Shown here: positions 55,720 through 64,000 of the stretch, piece by piece
Position numbering within the stretch: position 1 is the first letter of the stretch
How the letters are laid out: every line of letters starts with the position of its first letter
DNA from: Selaginella moellendorffii
Taxonomy: Eukaryota > Streptophyta > Lycopodiopsida > Selaginellales > Selaginellaceae
Assembly (NCBI RefSeq): GCF_000143415.4
Contig: NW_003314304.1
Location: 1,584,157-1,648,156, forward strand
Reading direction: 5' to 3'
Length of the DNA stretch: 64,000 nt
The notes under the pieces: model-generated
What the model saw: the letters and a program-made list of their open reading frames with translations, nothing else
What the model was told of the DNA's origin: nothing
The model's database searches: none
Translations under genes and position numbers: made by a program

Positions 55720-56053
55720 CCCTCCTACCAAGAAAATTGTTACCGAGAGCAAAGCATAAGAGCAATGCATGGAGCAACTTACAGCTTGAAATGCAATAGG
55801 ATGATGTTGTATGAAGACTAGCAGCTAAAATTTATACAGCGGCAGAAGCATCTTGTGACAAGATGGCCACAAGCGCTAGCAACAAAACGTCAATATTGGT
55901 CGTGCGTGATTCAAGAGAAGGATCGCAAAGAAAAAACACAGCATCGTACCGTCAACTTTAGATGAATGATACATAACACCTTCTTTGAGTATTAAATTCC
56001 CTCAAGGGTCATCCTCTACAGATACACACTGTAAGAACATCATAAACACGTGC

Positions 56054-56460
56054 TTACTTGGTCGAGCTCTCAACGGTTCTGCCATCTATCTTGGTAGCTT
56101 CACAGTTTCTCGGATCATAACCAGGTTGATCTGCTATTGGATTCTTGTCTAGCACCAGCAAATCTGCGTAAGCTCCCTCCAATCTGACCATCCACTGCGC
56201 ACAAGTACTTGTCGCAGACTTAAGAATCGCTATAGGAGACTGCACGCGTGATAGTAGAGAAAACTCCTCGAGCACCATCACCACCAAGAGCTGGATTTGC
56301 TGGAGCAGCAACGTATGGATATTCAGATCCTTCCTTGTGGAATCCAAGCGTCTGATCGCGCAGCTTCTCACAGCGGTGCTGCTGCTCCTTGTGTTGACGA
56401 TCTTGTCCAGCAGTGGAAAAACGAACCTGGTGAGCGGATAGACGCCTCCGTGATCCTTCC
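56054..56460 (-). CDS. Amidohydrolase-family protein, C-terminal part, cut by assembly gap
   Basis: The frame ends ATKIDGRTVESSTK at 56054. It includes SRVQSPIAILKSATS and EGAYADLLVLDKNPIAD, hallmarks of the C-terminus of metal-dependent amidohydrolases of the imidazolonepropionase-like group. The metal ligands, which lie N-terminal, are not in the window: the sequence upstream of about 56330 seems to be another exon and then reaches the N gap. The usual GxIxxG stretch before AYADLLV is shortened. Intact or not, it cannot be judged. Substrate unknown. Confidence 0.65.
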
Positions 56461-56774
56461 NNNNNNNNNNNNNNNNNNNNNNNNNNNNNNNNNNNNNNNN
56501 NNNNNNNNNNNNNNNNNNNNNNNNNNNNNNNNNNNNNNNNNNNNNNNNNNNNNNNNNNNNNNNNNNNNNNNNNNNNNNNNNNNNNNNNNNNNNNNNNNNN
56601 NNNNNNNNNNNNNNNNNNNNNNNNNNNNNNNNNNNNNNNNNNNNNNNNNNNNNNNNNNNNNNNNNNNNNNNNNNNNNNNNNNNNNNNNNNNNNNNNNNNN
56701 NNNNNNNNNNNNNNNNNNNNNNNNNNNNNNNNNNNNNNNNNNNNNNNNNNNNNNNNNNNNNNNNNNNNNNNNNN
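56461..56774. other. Assembly gap (314 N)
   Basis: A run of N of exactly 314 bases. Open frames drawn across it are meaningless. Confidence 1.
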
Positions 56775-56805
56775 AGAGATTTATAGTAGCCGTAGAGTAC
56801 GACTC

Positions 56806-56840
56806 CGGGCTTTGTTAAAGAGAATAAACGAGAGAACGCC
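56806..56840. repeat. Repeat fragment shared with 13.29 and 31.62 kb
   Basis: The phrase ctttgttaaagagaataaa followed by agagaacgcca recurs here and in both duplicate blocks (about 13284-13315 and 31618-31650). It lies directly after the N gap, so an unresolved copy of a dispersed repeat probably caused the gap. Confidence 0.6.
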
Positions 56841-56994
56841 AGGTCTCATGTAAGTATTAGATGTACGTATGGAAACTTATTTTTCCATGATTTATCCATA
56901 CTAGCCATCCATTCCTCTCCTAATTTTAGGGGAGCTGAGTATATTCTAAAACCGATACGAGACAACGAGTTTGAGCAAGATCATAGCATTAGTT

Positions 56995-59257
56995 TTACAG
57001 TGAAGAGAGTTCTACTTCTTGAGTCGCTGGCCTGTAGGCAGCAAAAGTTCCATCCACCGAGAACGATCCCGGACTAAAGGCCGTGACGCCCATATACTTG
57101 AAAAGCTTTTGCTCCGTGCGGTCGCCTAGAACAATCTGGAAAGATTGGGAGCATAGATCAAGGACGAACAGGAAAGGATCCTCCAACACACTTACAGTGT
57201 GAGGCGTTGGATAGAGCCGCATGGCGTGATCATACTCCCAGACAATGGGCTGCGAAGTTAGTGGTAGAGGACACAGGTGACTTTGATGTGTGATTGTCGC
57301 TACAAGCTGCAAGAAATGGAGTTTATGGAGCAGGAAAAACGATGGCAAAGGGGACTTACGTGCTCAAATGGCTCTGTTGTCTCCTCGTCTGACGGTGTAA
57401 CAATGCATAGCCTTCTCATGCGGTACAGCAAGTTCTCCCTGAAGAGAACTATCTCCTGCGAGAAGAAGCGAATCCTGCGTGATACTCGTTATCCTAAAGT
57501 CAGCATTACACAAAGAGTTACCTGCATGGATTACTTGCAAAGGTCACATTGGGGACGTGCTTGGCCAGCTCCTTTGTGAAATAGCTCGGCAAGGCAGGCC
57601 TCGGAAGAACGCTACTCGGGCCTAGACAATTGAGTTAGCAAACCAGGAAGTCATACAAAACAAAACGATACCTGGATCTTCAGGACCCGGGATTAGGACA
57701 AACTTGCTGGTCGAGCTGATCCGAGTATGTGACGCGATTAGTGTGCCGAGCTTATCAAAGTGCGAACTATACTGCCAAACAATGTAGCACATGAAGAGCA
57801 AAGCTTATGTTTAAAACTTGAAAGTACCGAAGCTCCCCAAAGCTATGGAAAGAGAGATTGCAAGGGCGTGACAAAAAATTTCCCATGAGTATAAAGACTG
57901 ATGGCACAACGTCAACGTTTTCAAATCCATCCAGCACGACCTCAAGATTTCGCATAGTCTGGATACCAACAAACAGAAGAGTATGTGAGAAATTTGGGCA
58001 GGAAAATACGTTACCTGTTCATCGTCCAGCCACACGTCAGAGATAACAACAAACATGTCGTTAACAGCTTTGCGTTCCAGCACTTCTAGTCTGCTCTACA
58101 AACAGCCATTAAGGACACAAAGAAGGAATCAAGCAAAAAAAGGATACGATCTCATCGTAAGAAAGCGCTCCTGCGCCGAAGAAGTCGAGCCCAGCCGTAA
58201 CACTTAACGAGATGTTTCTTCCTTCCAATGGAGGGAAGCCACACGTAGAGATCTGTCGAAAGTTGCGCTTCAGGAAGTGAGTCTTTTAAAACAAGGAACG
58301 AACCTGAAAAATGCCGTTTGCTTGCAGCAATCCTTCCGCAACAATTATGCAGTTCTCCGTTAGAAATCCTGACGTGATCTTGTGCGAAATTGCAAGTTAA
58401 AAAAAAACAAAAGCTCTGCTTATCGTACAAACAAAACTTTCCAAAGGATATAGCTTGCGAAAGATCAATCGGTATTGTAGCAGACAAGTCTTCCAAATAA
58501 TAGCGGCCGTCTTCCAGTTGGGAGACGATCCCCATAACCCATCTTCTGCCAATGCATCCTAGCAGCGATTGCAACGACGACAACTGCATTGAGCGTTTTA
58601 AGAAAAGACGTAGAAGAAAAGAAAGAAAGAAAAATAAGCAAACCTCACAAGTCCCCGATCGGCTTCCATCCATGTCAAATGCAGGCTTTGCAAAGTGTCT
58701 ATCTCTGATAAGACGTTGATGTAGCAATTGGAGCCTATCTTTGTAAAGAGCAGATTTGGATCGAGCATCACCGTGAACGGAAGGTGTTTTGTTATACCTG
58801 TAGAAGCGTACAAAAGGAGTTTCGAAAAAGAAAAGAAAAAAGAACCCAGTGACAGCGAGAAAACTAAGAAATCCAAGCGAGAGATCGTTACCTGTAGAAC
58901 ATTTTTCGTATTGGATCGTAGCAAAATCTTGGAAGCTTGAAGGCATCGACAACAAGAAGAGCATTCTGCTCGCTGCTAGTCACGCCTGTGGCCGCTGAAA
59001 TGAGTTCCAGCGCTGCTTCCTTGGACAGCACATTGCTCTTCACTGAAATCATCTATGAGACAGGCCGCTAGCAAAAAGAAGAACAACTCACGGGAGATTT
59101 TGTCGACCTCGGCCAGAAGATGCTGGAGCGCCTCCTCGTCCGGCAAGTATTGCTCATCTAGGAAGCCAAGAACAGCCTTGAGCGCATCCACCGAGAGGGT
59201 TAGTCCCCGGAGCTTGAACTTCAGCTGCGCCTTGCGCATTCGCTGCTGCTGCTCCAT
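56995..59257 (-). CDS. DPB2: DNA polymerase epsilon subunit B (DPB2/POLE2), multi-exon
   Basis: The second subunit of the leading-strand replicative polymerase, nuclear. Start ATG 59257 (MEQQQRMRKAQLKFKLRGLT), exon 1 59092-59257; exon 2 begins at 59042 (LKSNVLSKEAALELISAATG). The N-terminal helical domain is LSVDALKAVLGFLDEQYLPD. Later exons carry the inactive calcineurin-like phosphoesterase fold, with FVLIPGPEDPG, LPRPALPSYFTKELAKHVPN and FASNPC near 57730-57530. The C-terminus has THQSHLCPLPLTSQPIVWEY, then VLGDR and FSPGSF, and stop TAA at 56995. Introns are about 45-70 bp and nearly all follow GT-AG. Spans given are gene limits; the middle exons were not all fixed. It lies 86 bp downstream of the CPBP protease stop. 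Confidence 0.88.
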
Positions 59258-59294
59258 CGCCAAAATCTCTTTAGAACCCTAACCCCAACCAATT

Positions 59295-59303
59295 GGCGGG
59301 AAA
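59295..59303 (-). promoter_or_regulatory. E2F-type site upstream of DPB2
   Basis: TTTCCCGCC on the gene strand is a perfect E2F consensus. It lies 38 bp before the DPB2 ATG and next to a CCAAT-type sequence (aaccaattgg) and a telo-box-like ccctaacccc. E2F control of replication genes at S phase is well established in plants and animals. The site is in the only intergenic DNA available (59258-59343). Confidence 0.75.
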
Positions 59304-59343
59304 ACGTAGCCCTAAAATTCAAATGATGCCATTTAAGGTTTAA

Positions 59344-60875
59344 TTATGATCCCATTAAGATAAGTGAGAGCACTTGGCTCAAATCGTATCCTTGAAACTG
59401 CCATCCAAACAACTCTGTTGGAAGATCAAGAAAAAAGGCTGGTGCTACTTACACTGAGTGCTGTGAGCGCTACCACCACTCCAGAATTCCAGGTCGCGTG
59501 GATTAGAATTGGCGTGAGCATGTTGTGTGTCTTAGAGTACGCAAAACCGATGACAATGCCTGTGTGGGAAGTGTCAGCAATGGCAATCCACTTGATTTCT
59601 TACCCAACGCAAAGAGCTGTGGAAATTCTCCCGGAGTTAGATGAGCGAGAGCAAACGCAGCGGCGCTCAAAACCACGGCAACTGGAACTGGCAACCTGAG
59701 AATCCAGTAGTGTAAGATCGTGTAAAAGCACAGTTTTTCACCTCTTAGTTAGAGATGTCAGGAGAAAGCCGCGGAAAACAGTCTCTTCTAGCAGTGGAGC
59801 CAAAGCACCGGTCACAACAATCAATGACGCTGTGCTACAAAAATGACCAGCGAATCAATCACAACACATCCAACTGAGAAACCTCGTTGCTAACCTTAAT
59901 GGCGAGACACCAATGAGCGGAAGCAACTGTGATAGCGCATCGTTGTCCTGACAAAGATAAAAACCGAAATCAATTGTGCATTGGGATATAGCAACCAAGA
60001 ACCAACCTCCCGTGGTGGCAGTTCACCATTAACAGATGAAACGATGATACTGGTTAGAACCACAGCTCCACCAGCGCAAAGTATGCCAATTCCAGACCAA
60101 AGCAGCCATCCTCGCTGCAAATCAAATGGTTTTCTAAAATCTAAAGTCGTGTTAAGCGTAACTACGAAGGAGAGAAACGATAAAAGCATACCATACACGA
60201 ACATGTCGGAAGGCAAAGGCTGGTACTTGGTTGTAACGAGATTGATGGTGCCAAGTCCTGTAATTGTCTGCAAACTTCACAGGCCAAGTTTCATGAAAGA
60301 TTGATCGCAACTTTTCTAACTCCTTACACTTGGCTGAAAAGTATGAACGCAGCTTGTTCGTCCATGTCGAGGATTTCTCTTCTATCGATCCCCAGATTAT
60401 GACCGAGCACTGCCGTAGCCAAGCCTGTCACAAAAAAGCTGCGCTTGTAGTGTCATCGATCAACAAAAGCAATCAGGAACAAGCTTTGATTTCTACCGAC
60501 CTGACCAGCCAACCCAGCAATCCCAGCGTTGTCACTCCATACCCCCACGGAACGTCCCACCCATCAAGCCGGAGAATTTTCAACGCTAGGCTCTACACAA
60601 ACCAAAGATTGTAGACTACGAGAAGAGAAACGACAAGAATTCGTGTAGCTTACCTCATTGTCCCCATCAGGAGCATTTCCTTTGCGATTTCCAGTCGCTC
60701 CAATTCTTTCCCGATCGGGACGACGAGACACTGCTTCTCTCGCCCAAGGCGCTGGAGCGGCAGCCGCATTAGCGTAGCTGACGCGAAAGGAATGAAATGC
60801 CGGTCCCCTGGAGAGCTGGAATTTGAGGTGAGACGAAGGAGACGCCGTGAGCGCCATTGCCAACGCCATAGCCAT
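59344..60875 (-). CDS. CPBP/CAAX-type intramembrane protease, probably plastid-targeted, multi-exon
   Basis: Glutamic intramembrane proteases of the CPBP (Abi, CAAX amino-terminal) family. ATG at 60875 with MAMALAMALTASPSSHLKFQ, an Ala/Ser/Arg-rich, acid-poor start typical of a chloroplast transit peptide. Hydrophobic helices follow (FVYGMLLSFLSFVV-like; LLWSGIGILCAGGAVVLTSI). Catalytic motifs: EETVFRG near 59775, FALAHL near 59640, HATWN near 59490. Using a GTGTAAG donor at about 59452 the last exon reads GWQFQGYDLSQVL and stops at 59344, matching plant homologues; without it a stop occurs at 59426. Introns are short. Substrate unknown; the plant SCO4-like group is a candidate relative. Confidence 0.82.
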
Positions 60876-60962
60876 CGCGCCAAGAGCCCTAATCGCTTTT
60901 TTAAATTATAAACGTTCTTTGAGATTTACACACACAAAGTACAGTTTTTACTATTTACCATG
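60876..60962. promoter_or_regulatory. 87-bp spacer: 3' end of proline-rich gene and promoter of CPBP protease
   Basis: The two coding regions on the same strand are separated by 87 bp, AT-rich (ttttttaaattataaacg), leaving little room for a terminator and a promoter. Confidence 0.5.
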
Positions 60963-61493
60963 CTAGTGGTGGTGAAATGAAGCCTCGTACGAAATTGGCG
61001 GCGGCTTGGGAAGATCCAATGGTGGCTCTTTGTACGAGAACGGCGGCGGCTTTGGAAGATCGAACGGTGGTTCTTTGTAGGAGATTGGCGGCGGCTTGGG
61101 AAGATCCAATGGTGGCTCTTTGTACGAGAATGGTGGCGGCTTTGGAAGATCGAACGGTGGCTCTTTGTATGAGAATGGCGGAGGCTTTGGAAGAGTAAAC
61201 TCTGGCTCATTGTACGAGAGTGGCGGTGGCTTTGGAAGATCAAACGGTGGCTCCTTGTACGAGAATGGCGGAGGCTTGGGCAGCTCATACGGAGGTTCTT
61301 TGAACTCGAACGGTGGCGGCTTTGGAAACTCGAGTGGAGGATGGTGGAAGTACTCGTTCTTCATTTCGGTGGCTGCTCCGACCAGTGTGGACCTCGCGGC
61401 AACAGTGGCAGCAGCTCCGAGGAGGATTGTCAACACCGAAATCCAGAGAAGAATCGCAGAACCACCACCGACACCATTCGCAGAAGTTCCCAT
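60963..61493 (-). CDS. Repetitive proline-rich protein
   Basis: 176 codons from the ATG at 61493 (MGTSANGVGGGSAILLWISV). A hydrophobic segment (residues about 13-35) acts as signal peptide or anchor. The rest is about nine degenerate 15-residue repeats of the type PPFSYKEPPFDLPKP (45-bp DNA repeats, 60975-61340), ending EASFHHH. Alternating Lys/Glu/Asp with Pro-rich blocks and regular Tyr resemble structural cell-wall proline-rich proteins, whose Tyr residues can be cross-linked by peroxidases. It neighbours a class III peroxidase in divergent orientation. The 5' UTR appears spliced (acceptor tttgtgtag near 61524). No known named orthologue is recognised. Confidence 0.75.
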   Translation of the reverse strand: MGTSANGVGGGSAILLWISVLTILLGAAATVAARSTLVGAATEMKNEYFHHPPLEFPKPPPFEFKEPPYELPKPPPFSYKEPPFDLPKPPPLSYNEPEFTLPKPPPFSYKEPPFDLPKPPPFSYKEPPLDLPKPPPISYKEPPFDLPKPPPFSYKEPPLDLPKPPPISYEASFHHH

Positions 61494-62202
61494 TCCTTGT
61501 TTTTCTAGATCTTCTCGGGACCTACACAAAAGCACCAAAAGCACTGTGGATCAGCGCCGGGAAGGAAGCGAAGCGATTGACGAGAAAGGAAAGAGCTTTT
61601 GAGCCTTACCCGGACGAGTTCCGAGAAGTTTATGCGAGTGGCTGCCACAGATCCTCCGGGCTAGCCATATAAGCGGACAGTTTTTGGTTGCGAGTTTTCC
61701 ATCATGTCGCTGGAGCAAGGCGACACAAAGTTTCAAGCTGGAAGTCCTTTGGGAAGATGCCCTCTGCAACCACGAGGGACGATTCACATGGAAAGTTAGC
61801 TAGCTCGCAGCGCAGAGCGTACTTACCTCCAGAGCACGGAAAGAGAGACCTGAATAGCGAAAAAGCCTGCAATGTCCAACATACTCGAGTCACCATCACG
61901 TACTTAAAACGCATTGATCGAAGCAACAGCGAACGAAAAGAAAGAAAGAAAGAAAGAAGAAAAAATCTCACCTTTTTTTTTTCTTTGCTTGATCAGAGCT
62001 CTCATCCGGCTGGCTTGAGAAAAGTCGGGGTCAAAAGCCAGTCCTTGCTGATATCACGAGTGCCCACTCGTCCCTAAACAAGCATCGCTATTTAACAGTC
62101 AAAAGTGACCGCCACCATTTCGTGTCTGCACCAAACCCACGTATATAAAAAAGTTAGCTGGGAAGCTCACGAACATTTGTGGATCCAGCATACCTCGGAG
62201 TG
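61494..62202. promoter_or_regulatory. Divergent intergenic region, proline-rich gene / peroxidase
   Basis: It holds the spliced leader of the proline-rich gene, with a weak TATA-like ttatatgg (minus, 61666-61675). Further left it has short exon-like pieces with GT-AG borders (61700-61970, for example EGIFPKDFQLETLC-like) that could be extra 5' exons or a small unrecognised gene. The peroxidase promoter is on the right. Small repeats aaag at 61938-61955 and a T run at 61972-61981 are present. Confidence 0.4.
62142..62150 (+). promoter_or_regulatory. TATA box of the peroxidase gene
   Basis: TATATAAAA, 53 bp before the ATG at 62203, gives an expected transcript start near 62172. Confidence 0.75.
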
Positions 62203-63664
<1,462 letters not shown>

Positions 63665-64000
63665 GCTAGCCAAGAACACTGTGTCGATAGTCAAATTCTT
63701 TCTTCTTGTGTGGAGTTGTGAAAGATTTTCCTCAATGCAAGCGATTGATCGATGGAATCCAAGCGATCCACGCATGCGATGCTGCAATGCAAGTGATCAA
63801 TGGATTGCAAACCTGGATTGGCAGCGACAACGATTGTGATATATTCCCGAGAAATATTCTTGCAAGAATGAGGGTTCTTTCATGGTTCTTGGAAGAACAT
63901 CGAATGCCGGCGTGATCGATCGCATTGCCAGCTCCTTGAAGCGATCGAAGAGCCTGTCTGAGGTGAGGCAGATCCATCCGCGAGTGGAGCAGCAACGCAG
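63665..64000. other. 3' flank of the peroxidase gene
   Basis: Probable 3' UTR and downstream DNA. Short frames on both strands have no recognisable similarity. Confidence 0.4.

Noticed and set aside
56297-56818. 173-codon frame across the N gap
   Set aside because: Most of it is undefined sequence; it has no coding evidence.
61096-61602. 168-codon glycine/serine-rich frame on the plus strand
   Set aside because: It is the exact antisense of the 45-bp repeats of the proline-rich gene (GGNGGNGG opposite Pro codons). The minus frame has a signal peptide and natural ends.

Overview
The window is nuclear DNA of a land plant, most likely the lycophyte Selaginella moellendorffii. This is inferred from plant-specific families (EIN3-like, PHO1, class III peroxidase), very short introns (about 50-90 bp), closely packed genes and a block of N's typical of a draft assembly. 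No identity search was possible.

Region 1-47 kb is a tandem array of diverged segmental duplications. The ancestral unit reads: AT-rich repeat block; a minus-strand LRR-Roc-COR (ROCO) GTPase gene; a divergent plus-strand kelch gene (KLHDC4-like with C-terminal DUF4110); then minus-strand PHO1-like (SPX), EIN3-like (EIL) and sucrose-phosphate phosphatase (SPP) sequences; and their upstream DNA. ROCO occurs four times: copy A (runs off the left edge), copy B (truncated after the first part of the LRRs), copy C (full length but with a stop at codon 568) and copy D (intact, 1436 aa). The kelch gene occurs four times, all broken and all carrying the same nonsense codon. PHO1 occurs twice as SPX fragments plus one stray exon. 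EIL occurs as two complementary halves and a remnant. SPP occurs once full length but broken and once as a 3' half fused to EIL. ROCO looks like the main selected gene of the array: differences among copies concentrate on exposed LRR positions, while the GTPase segment of C and D is essentially identical. This resembles immune-receptor evolution.

Region 47-53 kb is AT-rich repeat DNA with a 6/12-bp minisatellite and a decayed EIL remnant. Region 53.9-55.7 kb is a minus-strand agglutinin/aerolysin-like pseudogene with several frameshifts and a MITE inserted in an exon. An amidohydrolase C-terminus abuts a 314-N gap at 56.5 kb.

Region 57-64 kb is ordinary and gene-dense: DNA polymerase epsilon subunit DPB2 with an E2F-type site just upstream of its start, a plastid-type CPBP (CAAX) intramembrane protease, a repetitive proline-rich protein (all minus strand, with 86-87 bp between consecutive coding regions), and a divergent class III peroxidase with an unusual proline-rich C-terminal tail.
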